32,957 nucleotides of DNA, from the NCBI GenBank assembly GCA_012729575.1, contig JAAYCW010000027.1, positions 1 to 32,957 on the forward strand. The letters run 5' to 3'. Shown here piece after piece: positions 7,322 through 16,128 of this stretch; within the stretch, counting starts at the first letter, position 1; each line of letters begins with the position of its first letter. The translations under genes were made by a program, and so were the position numbers. Below the pieces are notes generated by a model that saw nothing but the letters and a program-made list of their open reading frames with translations, made no database searches and had not been told where the DNA came from. Source of the DNA: Actinomycetota bacterium (lineage in GTDB: Bacteria; Actinomycetota; Thermoleophilia; RBG-16-64-13).

Positions 7322-8725
7322 CTAGTCCCCCAGGCCCAGCTTAGTCCTTGTCCGTCCGAAGGACCGTTCCACCTCGACCGGGACTCCCTCCCCCCGGTAG
7401 ACGACCAATCCCTCCACCATCGTCATTTGTATGTCGGCAGCCACACAGTCACCCACAAGAGCGCCCGTCGGTTCTCGAACGGACCACGCCGCTGCGGCAG
7501 ACCCACCCGACAGATCCCCGCGTGACGGGACCCGAACGGCGATGACGTCCGCCCGCTTCCCCGCTTCCAGGCTGCCGGTAACACTATCCCATCCCAGAGC
7601 ACGCGCCCCATCCAATGTGGCCATGCGCAGCGCCACCTCCGGAGTAAGCGCGCCCATGGCCGCGCGCTCCTGACTCGCCGCCAGAGCAGCCCGCATCTCG
7701 GCGAACATGTCGAGGCTGTCGTTGGAGGCAAGGCTGTCGGTACCCAGACCTACCCTGACCCCAGCCGCACGGAGAGCGGAGACCGGCGCTGTGCCGCAGC
7801 GCAGTCGCAAGTTGGACCGGGGACAGTGAGCAACCGCAGCTCCACTCTCGGCCAAGATGGTGAGATCCTCCCCATCCAGGTGTACGGCGTGCACAACCAA
7901 TGTCGTAGGGCTGAGAGCGCCGGCCCGGTTCACGTATTGCATCGGACTCACACCCGGTGGGGTCCAGCGCCTGCCACTCCAGAGTTGCGCGGCCTTGTAG
8001 ACCTGAGAGATCGCGCCGCTGCCTCGCTCGAGGAGTTCCACTTCGGCCTGCGACTCAGCCACGTGCGTGGCCAGGGATAGGCTGCCGCGGCGCGCGAAGC
8101 GCGCCGCCTCCCGATAGAGACGAGAGGAGACGGTATACGGAGCATGGGGCGAAACCCCGACCTCGATCTCCGGTCCAAGGCCGGCAGTCTCAGTGGTGTC
8201 GACGCAACCGGCGCGCCACTCATGGCGGGTCTTCGCCAATGCGTCCTGCAGGCGCTCCATACTCTCAGGGAGATGCGCATCGTCCAGGCCGAAGACCTCC
8301 ACGTAGACGCGGGCGCGCAGCCCCGCTACGCGGGCTGCGCGCCCCACGGTCCACCCCGTATAAGACGTCTCGGCGATCGAGGTGACCCCGCTGCGCAAAC
8401 ACTCATACGCCCCCCAGAGAGCCGAGACGGCGTAATCGTTCTCGTCAAGCCTACGCCGGGCCAGCAACAACCGAGCCATCCACTCACTGAAGGAGCATGA
8501 GCGGGTGAAGCCCTGAAAGGCCGAATAATCCAGGTGAGTGTGAACGTTAACGAAGCCGGGCAGGAGAGCGCAACCTGGAAAAGCATGCTCACTCTTATGC
8601 GGAAACCGGATCCGGAGTTGCGCGGCAGGCCCCACCGCCTCGATGATCCGGCCCGATACCGCCAGCGCGCCGTCCGGGATGGGTGGTCCGCTGATGGGGA
8701 GGACCCAGTCCGCAAGGAGTAGCAT
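7322..8725 (-). CDS. Metal-dependent amidohydrolase (COG0402); possibly aminodeoxyfutalosine deaminase (MqnX-like)
   Basis: The protein has the layout of amidohydrolases that deaminate purine-like or related substrates: a short N-terminal beta region, a TIM barrel and a C-terminal composite domain. Metal and catalytic residues are visible as HTH (GFVNVHTHLDYS, ~residue 61), His in ATHVAES, His in VHAVHLDGEDL, and Asp in GLGTDSLASNDSLDMF. The HTHL-[DE]-x-S pattern and the F-S-E-W segment after it recall the MqnX-type aminodeoxyfutalosine deaminases of menaquinone synthesis, but this is recall rather than alignment. An S-adenosylhomocysteine or methylthioadenosine deaminase is the main alternative. 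It lies only 12 bp after nuoN in the same direction, so it is probably the last gene of the complex I operon, which would fit a quinone-related role. Confidence 0.82.
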   Translation of the reverse strand: MLLLADWVLPISGPPIPDGALAVSGRIIEAVGPAAQLRIRFPHKSEHAFPGCALLPGFVNVHTHLDYSAFQGFTRSCSFSEWMARLLLARRRLDENDYAVSALWGAYECLRSGVTSIAETSYTGWTVGRAARVAGLRARVYVEVFGLDDAHLPESMERLQDALAKTRHEWRAGCVDTTETAGLGPEIEVGVSPHAPYTVSSRLYREAARFARRGSLSLATHVAESQAEVELLERGSGAISQVYKAAQLWSGRRWTPPGVSPMQYVNRAGALSPTTLVVHAVHLDGEDLTILAESGAAVAHCPRSNLRLRCGTAPVSALRAAGVRVGLGTDSLASNDSLDMFAEMRAALAASQERAAMGALTPEVALRMATLDGARALGWDSVTGSLEAGKRADVIAVRVPSRGDLSGGSAAAAWSVREPTGALVGDCVAADIQMTMVEGLVVYRGEGVPVEVERSFGRTRTKLGLGD

Positions 8726-8737
8726 CGCGGGGGCGAT

Positions 8738-10213
8738 CTACCGGAAGAGGGTGATGAACGCGCTGCCCACCGCGTCCCAGAGCCAAGAAGGTACGATCCC
8801 GATGATCAGTGTGGCAATGGCGCTCACCGCCAGGGACCCGGCCATGCCACCAGAGATGGGATGCTTGACCGCGTATTCCCCCTCGGGCTCCCGGAAGAAC
8901 ATATAGATGATCACCCGGAGATAGTAGTAGGCGGAAACCGCACTGAGCAGCACTCCGATCACGGCCAGCCACCACAGACCTGCCCATACCACCCCGCTGA
9001 ACACGTAGAACTTGCCGATGAAACCAGCCGTCCCGGGAATCCCAGTCAGGGACAGCAAGAACAGCGACAACAACACCGCCGCCCAGGGGGAACTCCGTCC
9101 CAAACCCGCCATCTGCTTCAGCGTGTGGTCGAAGCTCTCGGGTCTCTGGCTCTTCAGATAGGCGAGCACGCCGAAAGCGCCCAGGTTCATGAAGGTGTAG
9201 GCAGCCAGGTAGAGCATGACTCCCTGGCCTGGGTACGAATTCCCCGCCCACCCCATGGCTCCCACACCCGTCAGCAGATAGCCGGCGTGGGCGATCGACG
9301 AATAGGCGAGCATCCGTTTCACGTTCGTCTGCACCAGAGCAAAGACGTTCCCCACCAGCATCGTCACTATGGAAAGGACGATGAAGAGCAGCCCCCACTC
9401 CTTGACGGCGCCGGGGAAAGCCACGACAAAGGCGGCCATGATCGCGGAGAAGGCGGCAGCCTTCGGCCCGACTGAGAAGAAGGCCGCGACCGGCGTGGGC
9501 GCACCTTGATACACATCCGGTGTCCACATGTGGAAGGGGGCCGCCGACACTTTGAAGGCCAGCCCCATGGCAACAAGGAAGACTGCGAACAGAACGGCCA
9601 CACTGCCGCCCTGTCCGCCCAGAACCTGTCCGACGGCCACGTAGTTTGTCGCCCCTGATTGCCCATAGACCAGGGAGATGCCGTACAGCATGATGGCGGA
9701 GGCGAACGTCCCCGTTAGAAAGTACTTAAGCGCCGATTCGTTTGAGCGAGCGCGATACCGGAAGAAGGCCGCCAGCAGGTAGCTGCTGATGGCCATGAGT
9801 TCAAGCGCCAAGTAAAGCAGGATGAAGTCACGGGCGGCCGCCATAAGATCCATGCCTATGACCGCAAACAGGATCAGAGCGTAGTACTCGCCCAGATGCC
9901 GCCGGTGCGCCTCTAGGTAGAGGGGCGACATGAGTATGGTCAGTCCCGCGCCGATCGCGAACAACACTTTGAAGAAGACCGCCCAATCGTCCAAAACCAG
10001 CATCCCCGCGAAGCTCACCCGATGTTGGCCGACAAGAGCCAGCGACACCACCAAGGAGCCGGCCAGACCGGCCAACGCGATGCCCATGACGGCCGTCTTA
10101 TCACCTCTGCCTGGGCCCTCCGTCTTCAGGAAAGGCTCCACCAAGAGGACGGCGCATGCCGCCACCAGCAGGATCAACTCGGGGATCACGGGAACGAGGT
10201 CAGGCACCTGCAT
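8738..10213 (-). CDS. nuoN: NADH-quinone oxidoreductase subunit N
   Basis: This is one of the three antiporter-like membrane subunits (L, M, N) that pump protons in complex I. The 491-aa sequence is a multi-span protein with the proton-channel motif region FKVSAAPFHMWTPDVYQGAPTPV and the conserved stretch KRMLAYSSIAHAGYLLTG. A typical C-terminal helix set follows. Its ATG directly follows the nuoM stop codon with no gap. It is the last nuo gene of the operon, in the usual J-K-L-M-N order. Confidence 0.96.
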   Translation of the reverse strand: MQVPDLVPVIPELILLVAACAVLLVEPFLKTEGPGRGDKTAVMGIALAGLAGSLVVSLALVGQHRVSFAGMLVLDDWAVFFKVLFAIGAGLTILMSPLYLEAHRRHLGEYYALILFAVIGMDLMAAARDFILLYLALELMAISSYLLAAFFRYRARSNESALKYFLTGTFASAIMLYGISLVYGQSGATNYVAVGQVLGGQGGSVAVLFAVFLVAMGLAFKVSAAPFHMWTPDVYQGAPTPVAAFFSVGPKAAAFSAIMAAFVVAFPGAVKEWGLLFIVLSIVTMLVGNVFALVQTNVKRMLAYSSIAHAGYLLTGVGAMGWAGNSYPGQGVMLYLAAYTFMNLGAFGVLAYLKSQRPESFDHTLKQMAGLGRSSPWAAVLLSLFLLSLTGIPGTAGFIGKFYVFSGVVWAGLWWLAVIGVLLSAVSAYYYLRVIIYMFFREPEGEYAVKHPISGGMAGSLAVSAIATLIIGIVPSWLWDAVGSAFITLFR

Positions 10214-11740
10214 CTAAAAACCCCCGAAGAACGAGCCGGCCAGTCCCAGCAGGCTGTCGCCGTGCTCAGCCAGGTATGGTTGCACCTGAGCCATTATGTT
10301 CTGTGCCGGAGCATGGAGCAGATTCAGGAATGTGTGCGGGTAGAGGCCGATCCATATGGCCATCCCCACGAGCGGAACGAGGGTGATAATCTCCCGAGCG
10401 CTCAGATCTTTGAGGCTGAACCACTTCTCGTTGGCCTGCTGGAACATGGTCCGCTGATACATCCAGAGCAGGTAAGCGGCACCCAGCACGACCCCCACCG
10501 AAGCTATGACAGCGAAGACCTTCATGTACTGGAAGACTCCCACCAGGATCAGGAACTCGCCCACAAAACCATTCAGGCCCGGTAGGCCCAGACTTCCGAC
10601 GACGAACAAGCTGAAGAAGGCGGCGGCGACAGGCATGGGCTTGGCCATACCGCCGTAATCTCTGATCAAACGGGTGTGCGTGCGATCGTAGAAGAAGCCC
10701 ACCATCATGAAGAGAGCCCCCGTCAGGATCCCGTGGTTGACCATCTGCAGCACGGATCCCTCGATGCCCTGCTGGTTGAAGGTGAACAGACCTGCCGTGA
10801 CAAACCCCATGTGGCTTACCGAGGAATAGGCCACCAATCGCTTCATGTCGGGTTGTACCAAGGACATAGCAGCTCCGTAGACCACCGCGATGGCCGAGAG
10901 GATCAGGACGGGTAGCATGGCTTTCACCGCCACCTCGGGAAAGAACCCGATGCAGAAGCGGATCATGCCGTAGACCCCCATCTTGAGGAGCACGCCGGCC
11001 AGGATCACCGATCCGGCGGTGGGCGCCTCAGTGTGCGCATCGGGGAGCCAGGTGTGCACCGGGAACATGGGTACCTTGATGGCGAACGCGAGGAAGAACG
11101 CGGCGAAGGCCCACACCGCCAAGGAACCGCTGAAGCCCGCCTGCTGTAACGCCAGAATGTCGAAGGTGAGCGGTCCGCCGTTCTTCGCGTACCACCAGAC
11201 GATGGCCAGGATGGCCACCAGCATGAGCACCGAGCCCACGAAGGTGAACAGGAAGAATTTGATGGCTGCATAAACCCTGCGAGCACCGCCCCACAAGCCG
11301 ATGATGAAGTACATGGGAATGAGCTGGATCTCCCAGAACACGTAGAACAGGAAGAGGTCCATGGACACGAACACGCCCAGCATCCCCGTCTCCAGCACGA
11401 GAAGGCTGATGAAGAAGGCGAGTCCTCTGTCCTTGATGGAGTTCCAGGAACCCAGGATGGCCACCACGGAGAGCAGAGTGGTAAGCAGCACCAATACCAG
11501 CGAGATTCCATCGATCCCCAGGTGATAAGAGATCCCCAGACTCGAGATCCAGCTGTGGTCCTCGACGAACTGGTAGGCCGCGGTACCCGTTCGAAACCGA
11601 GCCGCCAGGTACACAGACAGAGCGAGGGTGAAGATGCTGGTGATGAGCGCTGTGGTCTTGTAGGCGGAGGGTCTTCCGCGCATGAAGATGAGCATGACCA
11701 GCGCGCCGGCGACAGGGAGGAAGGTGAGAGCGGTCAGCAT
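10214..11740 (-). CDS. nuoM: NADH-quinone oxidoreductase subunit M
   Basis: This is the second antiporter-like proton-pumping subunit. The signatures AFAIKVPMFPVHTWLPDAHTEAPT and KRLVAYSSVSHMGFV are visible. The ORF track begins 57 codons too early, at 11911, inside nuoL. The start chosen here (MLTALTFLPVAGALVM) uses an ATG that shares its A with the nuoL TGA stop (TGATG), a translational coupling seen at other junctions of this operon. That gives 508 aa, the usual NuoM length. Confidence 0.96.
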   Translation of the reverse strand: MLTALTFLPVAGALVMLIFMRGRPSAYKTTALITSIFTLALSVYLAARFRTGTAAYQFVEDHSWISSLGISYHLGIDGISLVLVLLTTLLSVVAILGSWNSIKDRGLAFFISLLVLETGMLGVFVSMDLFLFYVFWEIQLIPMYFIIGLWGGARRVYAAIKFFLFTFVGSVLMLVAILAIVWWYAKNGGPLTFDILALQQAGFSGSLAVWAFAAFFLAFAIKVPMFPVHTWLPDAHTEAPTAGSVILAGVLLKMGVYGMIRFCIGFFPEVAVKAMLPVLILSAIAVVYGAAMSLVQPDMKRLVAYSSVSHMGFVTAGLFTFNQQGIEGSVLQMVNHGILTGALFMMVGFFYDRTHTRLIRDYGGMAKPMPVAAAFFSLFVVGSLGLPGLNGFVGEFLILVGVFQYMKVFAVIASVGVVLGAAYLLWMYQRTMFQQANEKWFSLKDLSAREIITLVPLVGMAIWIGLYPHTFLNLLHAPAQNIMAQVQPYLAEHGDSLLGLAGSFFGGF

Positions 11741-13638
11741 CACAGGAACACCACCACCGTCACCACTACGAAAAGCCCGATGAACATGCCCAGCAGATAG
11801 TTCTGCACCCGGCCGCTCTGGACGGGCCGCGCAACCTGCCCAGCACGCTGCCACAGCCAGGCGGTGCCGTGCACCGCGCCGTCGATGATCTTCTCGTCGA
11901 AGTTGCGCCACACCCAGCGCGACCCGTCGACGGTGAGCCGCACCACAGTGGCCGCGTAGAACTCGTCGACGTAAAATTTGTTGTAGACCACCCGGTAGAC
12001 CGGCTGCAACCTCCGTCCCGCCAGCGCCGGCAGGTCGGTCCGCTTGACATACATGAACCAGGCCAGCACGATGCCTAACATGGCCACGATCACAGACACT
12101 ACCATGAGGACGTAGTCGGTTGCCGCAAGGCTGTGCTCATGAATCCCCAATATGTGGTTGGCGGAGCCAAAGACCGGCTCCAGGAAGCTCTGCAGGACCC
12201 CCAACTTGCCGGGTAGGCCCAGGAACCCGGCCAACAGAGCACCGAGAGCGAGGACTATCAACGGGACGATCATCGACCAGGGACTCTCGTGGATGTGCTC
12301 GCCGGTCTCCTCGTCCATACGCGGTTTGCCAAAGAAGGTCATGAAGATCATGCGGAAGGTATAGAAGGCCGTGATGAAGGCTGCAATGAGCCCCACAGCC
12401 CAGAACAGGTACTGCCCGTCACGCCATACCGAGCCCAGGATGTCATCCTTCGACCAGAAACCGGCGAAGGGAAAGATACCCGAGAGCGCCAGCGCTCCGG
12501 CCACGAGAGTGTAGTAGGTGGCGGGGATACGCTTACGCAGACCACCCATTTTGTCCATGTCCTGCTCGCCGCCCAACGAGTGGATCACAGACCCAGCCCC
12601 GAGAAAGAGTAGGGCCTTGAAGAAGGCATGCGTCATCAGGTGGAAGATGGCGATGGCCCATGCTCCGACTCCCAGAGCCATGAACATGTACCCAAGTTGA
12701 GAGACGGTGGAGTAGGCCAGCACCTTCTTGATGTCCTTCTGACAGATACCGATGACAGCCGCGAAGATGGCGGTGAAGGTCCCGATGATTCCCACCACTA
12801 GAAGCGCGGTGGGCACGCTGGCGAAGATGACCGCACTTCGGGCCACCAGGTACACGCCGGCTGTGACCATCGTGGCCGCATGGATGAGGGCCGACACCGG
12901 AGTGGGACCCTCCATGGCGTCCGGCAGCCAGACATGCAGCGGGAACTGAGCCGACTTGCCCATAGCCCCCATGAAGAGCAGCAGAGCGATGGCCAGGAGC
13001 GCCCCTTCCCCGATGCCCCCGACGCCTACCTGCTGGAACACGCCCACGTAGTCCAGGGTGCCGAAGGTCACGAATATCAGCATCACTCCCAGACCGAACC
13101 CGAAGTCGCCGACCCGGTTGACGATGAAGGCCTTCTTCCCGGCGGCAGCCGCCTCGGGCTTGTGGTAGAAGTAACCGATCAGGTAGTAGGAGCAGAGACC
13201 CACGGCTTCCCAGCCCAAGTACAGCAGCAGGTAGTTACCGGCCAAGACCAGCAGTAGCATGCTGAAACCGAACAGGCTCATATAGGCGAAGAACCGGTAG
13301 TAACCGGTATCGCCGTGCATGTAGCCCTTGGAGTAGATGAAGATGAGCAGGCTGATCCCGGATACCACCAGGCACATGACCGAGGACAGCTGGTCCATCT
13401 GGAGAGAGAACGGCACTTGGAAGCTCCCCACCGAGAACCAGCGCCATAACTCGACCACCACCGGCTCAGCACTGCCCCGGATCTGGATGAACGCGGCCAG
13501 CGAGAGACCGAAGGAACCGGCCATAGCGAGAACCGGCAGCCAGTGGGCCGAATCCTTGATCCACCACTTCCCGAAGATGAGAGTGATGATGAAGGCCACC
13601 AGCGGCAGCACCGGTATGAGCCAGATGTAGCTCCCCAT
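11740..13638 (-). CDS. nuoL: NADH-quinone oxidoreductase subunit L
   Basis: This is the distal antiporter-like subunit, 632 aa and normal for the family. It shows the proton-channel region KSAQFPLHVWLPDAMEGPTPVSALIHAATMV, the stretch KKVLAYSTVSQLGYMFMALG, and a C-terminal extension that would hold the long lateral helix plus a final membrane span (about NYLLGMFIGLFVVVTVVVFL). The start has a GGGGAGCAGG purine-rich site directly upstream. It lies 10 bp after nuoK. Confidence 0.97.
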   Translation of the reverse strand: MGSYIWLIPVLPLVAFIITLIFGKWWIKDSAHWLPVLAMAGSFGLSLAAFIQIRGSAEPVVVELWRWFSVGSFQVPFSLQMDQLSSVMCLVVSGISLLIFIYSKGYMHGDTGYYRFFAYMSLFGFSMLLLVLAGNYLLLYLGWEAVGLCSYYLIGYFYHKPEAAAAGKKAFIVNRVGDFGFGLGVMLIFVTFGTLDYVGVFQQVGVGGIGEGALLAIALLLFMGAMGKSAQFPLHVWLPDAMEGPTPVSALIHAATMVTAGVYLVARSAVIFASVPTALLVVGIIGTFTAIFAAVIGICQKDIKKVLAYSTVSQLGYMFMALGVGAWAIAIFHLMTHAFFKALLFLGAGSVIHSLGGEQDMDKMGGLRKRIPATYYTLVAGALALSGIFPFAGFWSKDDILGSVWRDGQYLFWAVGLIAAFITAFYTFRMIFMTFFGKPRMDEETGEHIHESPWSMIVPLIVLALGALLAGFLGLPGKLGVLQSFLEPVFGSANHILGIHEHSLAATDYVLMVVSVIVAMLGIVLAWFMYVKRTDLPALAGRRLQPVYRVVYNKFYVDEFYAATVVRLTVDGSRWVWRNFDEKIIDGAVHGTAWLWQRAGQVARPVQSGRVQNYLLGMFIGLFVVVTVVVFL

Positions 13639-13648
13639 ACCTGCTCCC

Positions 13649-13975
13649 CTAACCCTTCATCCGATCGAAGAGGTCGACCATGAGCGTCTGACGATTCCGG
13701 AACAAGGCCGTGGCGATAGCAAGACCCACGGCCGCCTCCGCGGCTGCGATAGCCATGACGAACAGCACGAAGTTCTGCCCCGCCAGATTCTCGTGGAAAC
13801 GTGAGAAGCCGACCAGATTTATGTTCACCGCGTTCAGCATCAACTCGAGCGAGAACAACACGATGAACAGGTTGCGCCGGATCAGCATCCCGGCGGCCCC
13901 AACTATGAAGAGCGCCGCGGAAAGGTAGAGGTACCAATCGACGGGGATGGCCATATCTGCCGGCGTCCCTCCCAT
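13649..13975 (-). CDS. nuoK: NADH-quinone oxidoreductase subunit K
   Basis: A three-span membrane subunit of complex I. The segment GMLIRRNLFIVLFSLELMLNAVNINLVGF carries the conserved Glu in the second helix (FSLELMLN) that lies on the membrane proton path. A second Glu is in AAAEAAVGLAI of the third helix. The true start could be the ATG seven codons downstream (AIPVDWYLYLSA), which would give a more typical length of 101 aa. It lies 5 bp from nuoJ. Confidence 0.96.
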   Translation of the reverse strand: MGGTPADMAIPVDWYLYLSAALFIVGAAGMLIRRNLFIVLFSLELMLNAVNINLVGFSRFHENLAGQNFVLFVMAIAAAEAAVGLAIATALFRNRQTLMVDLFDRMKG

Positions 13976-13980
13976 AACGG

Positions 13981-14568
13981 CTACACCTCCTCCTCTAGGG
14001 CTTCAGGGGTGGGCCGCTCTCCTGGCTCCCAGACACGCGTGGTGGCACCTGCAGTCTTCTCTCTCTTGACCAGGATGATCGCCCCGACCATTGCTACGAG
14101 AAGGACGACCGAAGCCACCTCGAAGGGCAGCAGCATGTTGTTGAAAAAGGCGTCGCCGAACACTTTCGTGCCATCTCCGGCCGCGCTGATGACCTCCGGG
14201 GTGAAACCGCCCCTCGCCGACGTGAACGTGATACCGGCCAGCACGATCACGAACTCTGCCAGCACCAGGATCGAAAGGGCCAGCGCGATCCACCGCTGCC
14301 GCCTGTGCGTCTGCTCCTCTTGCTCGAAGGTGCGGAGGTTGAGGAGCATGATCACGAAGACGAACAGCACCATGATGGCGCCCGCATAGACCAGTATCTG
14401 GACCACGGCGAGGAAGTACGCCTGGGTGAGGAAGAAGATGGCCGCCACGTTGAGAAAGACGAACACGAGGACGAGTAGCGCATGTACCACGTTCTTGCGC
14501 GTGATGGTGCCGATCCCACCCGCCACAGCGAGAGCCGCAAACACGATGAACAGGATCTTCTCGGTCAT
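13981..14568 (-). CDS. nuoJ: NADH-quinone oxidoreductase subunit J
   Basis: A five-span membrane subunit of complex I, 195 aa. The conserved third-helix region is visible as AYFLAVVQILVYAGAIMVLFVFVIMLLNL. The cytoplasmic C-terminal tail (KREKTAGATTRVWEPGERPTPEALEEEV) is a little long. The start overlaps the nuoI stop by 4 bp (ATGA). Confidence 0.96.
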   Translation of the reverse strand: MTEKILFIVFAALAVAGGIGTITRKNVVHALLVLVFVFLNVAAIFFLTQAYFLAVVQILVYAGAIMVLFVFVIMLLNLRTFEQEEQTHRRQRWIALALSILVLAEFVIVLAGITFTSARGGFTPEVISAAGDGTKVFGDAFFNNMLLPFEVASVVLLVAMVGAIILVKREKTAGATTRVWEPGERPTPEALEEEV

Positions 14569-15092
14569 GAGCGGCCCCGCTCATTCGCGGTGCCGGCCTC
14601 CATAGGCGCCGGCGCGGTGTCCTCCGTAGGCTGGGCAAACACCTCTTTGTGCACGTAGACCTGGTTGGCGATCAACTTCTCCTTGTCGAGGTAGAAGTCG
14701 TCCTTGTCGAACGTGGCGAGCTCGTAATGCCGGGTCATAACAATGGCTGCCTCAGGACATACCTCCTCACAGAACCCGCAGAAGACACACCGGGAGAGAT
14801 CCAGTTTGAAGCTGGCCGGGCGGCTTCGGCCGTCGGCCGTCTGCTCTCCCACGATGTCGATGCACCCCGACGGGCAGATGGTGGCACACAGCATGCAGGC
14901 CACGCACTTCGTGTCTCCCGTCGCGGGATCGGTGAGCAGAGCCTGGACTCCACGGAAGCGCGGATAGACCTGTAGCTTCTCCTTGGGATACTCCACCGTC
15001 ATCTTGTCGACGACGAAGTATGTGCCGGTCACCGACATCCCGCGCAGGATGTCGACAAAGGCGCCCTTCTTGATGATGTCCGCCAAGCCCAT
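14565..15092 (-). CDS. nuoI: NADH-quinone oxidoreductase subunit I (2x[4Fe-4S])
   Basis: This peripheral ferredoxin-like subunit carries the two clusters N6a and N6b that pass electrons to NuoB. Both binding motifs are intact: CVACMLCATICPSGC and CVFCGFCEEVCPEAA. The N terminus has the amphipathic region that docks on the membrane arm. The length of 175 aa is typical. It lies 1 bp after nuoH and overlaps nuoJ by 4 bp. Confidence 0.97.
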   Translation of the reverse strand: MGLADIIKKGAFVDILRGMSVTGTYFVVDKMTVEYPKEKLQVYPRFRGVQALLTDPATGDTKCVACMLCATICPSGCIDIVGEQTADGRSRPASFKLDLSRCVFCGFCEEVCPEAAIVMTRHYELATFDKDDFYLDKEKLIANQVYVHKEVFAQPTEDTAPAPMEAGTANERGRS

Positions 15093-15093
15093 T

Positions 15094-16128
15094 TCAATTC
15101 ACCGCGCTGATGACGACGGCAGTGACCAGGAGGTTTGCTATCGACAAGGGGAGTAGCACCTTCCAGCCGATAGACATCAGCTGGTTGTAGCGATAGCGGA
15201 TGATGGTCCAGCGAACCCACATGTAGACGAAGATCAAGAAACAGATCTTGAGGAAGAGCCAGATGGGCCCCGGAATGAAATCGAGCACCTCCAGAGGCGC
15301 GCGCCACCCCCCAAGGTACAGGGTCGAGACGATCATCGAGACGACTACCAAGTTCACGTATTCGGCGAAGTAGAACATCCCCCAGCGCATACCTGAATAT
15401 TCGGTCAGATGGCCGGCAACCAGCTCTTGTTCGGCCTCGGCCAGGTCGAACGGGGTGCGGTTCAGCTCGGCGATGCTGGCCACGAAGAAGACCAACCCAC
15501 CCACGATCTGAGGGATCCAGTACCAATCCCAGAAGTTGCCCGCCTGTCCGTCGACGATGTCGATCAGGCTCATGGATCCGGCCATCAACATGACGCCCGC
15601 CGCCGAGAAGCCCATGGCCAGCTCGTAGGAGATCATCTGCGCACCGGCGCGGAGACCGCCGAGCAGCGAGTAATTGCTGTTCGATGACCAGCCGCCCAAT
15701 ACCACGCCGTATACGGCCATGGCTCCCATGGCGAGGAACAGCACCAGGCCTGCATCGAAACTGGCTATCACGTAGTCGAAGCGATATCCGAACAGGTTCG
15801 CCTCACCACCCACCGGGCCGAAGGGGATCACCGCCATAACCAGGAAGACCGGGACGAAAGCGATATACGGTGCCAGCTTGAACACCGGCTTGTCCGACTT
15901 GGCCGGTATCAGATCCTCCTTGGAGATCAGCTTAAAGATGTCGCCGAACGACTGCAGCGAACCCCAGGGTCCCAGATAGGTGGGACCCACCCGGCCGGCA
16001 AAGAAACCGGCGAACTTCCTCTCGAAAAAGATGGCGAACGCCACAATCAGGATGATCAGCACCGGCATGACGATGGCCTTGATAATGAGGAATATCAGTT
16101 GGGCCACGGGGTCGCTCACCGGTCGCAA
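15094..16128 (-). CDS. nuoH: NADH-quinone oxidoreductase subunit H
   Basis: An eight-span membrane subunit that forms the quinone chamber with NuoB and NuoD. Conserved stretches include FFERKFAGFFAGRVGPTYLG near the N terminus, ELNRTPFDLAEAEQELVAG, and YMWVRWTIIRYRYNQLMSIGW. These include the charged residues of the connection between quinone site and proton path. The length of 344 aa is typical. Its start overlaps nuoD by 13 bp. Confidence 0.97.
   Translation of the reverse strand: MRPVSDPVAQLIFLIIKAIVMPVLIILIVAFAIFFERKFAGFFAGRVGPTYLGPWGSLQSFGDIFKLISKEDLIPAKSDKPVFKLAPYIAFVPVFLVMAVIPFGPVGGEANLFGYRFDYVIASFDAGLVLFLAMGAMAVYGVVLGGWSSNSNYSLLGGLRAGAQMISYELAMGFSAAGVMLMAGSMSLIDIVDGQAGNFWDWYWIPQIVGGLVFFVASIAELNRTPFDLAEAEQELVAGHLTEYSGMRWGMFYFAEYVNLVVVSMIVSTLYLGGWRAPLEVLDFIPGPIWLFLKICFLIFVYMWVRWTIIRYRYNQLMSIGWKVLLPLSIANLLVTAVVISAVN

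Noticed and set aside
13278-13937. 219-aa ORF over nuoK and nuoL
   Set aside because: It is an alternative frame of two well-supported nuo genes.
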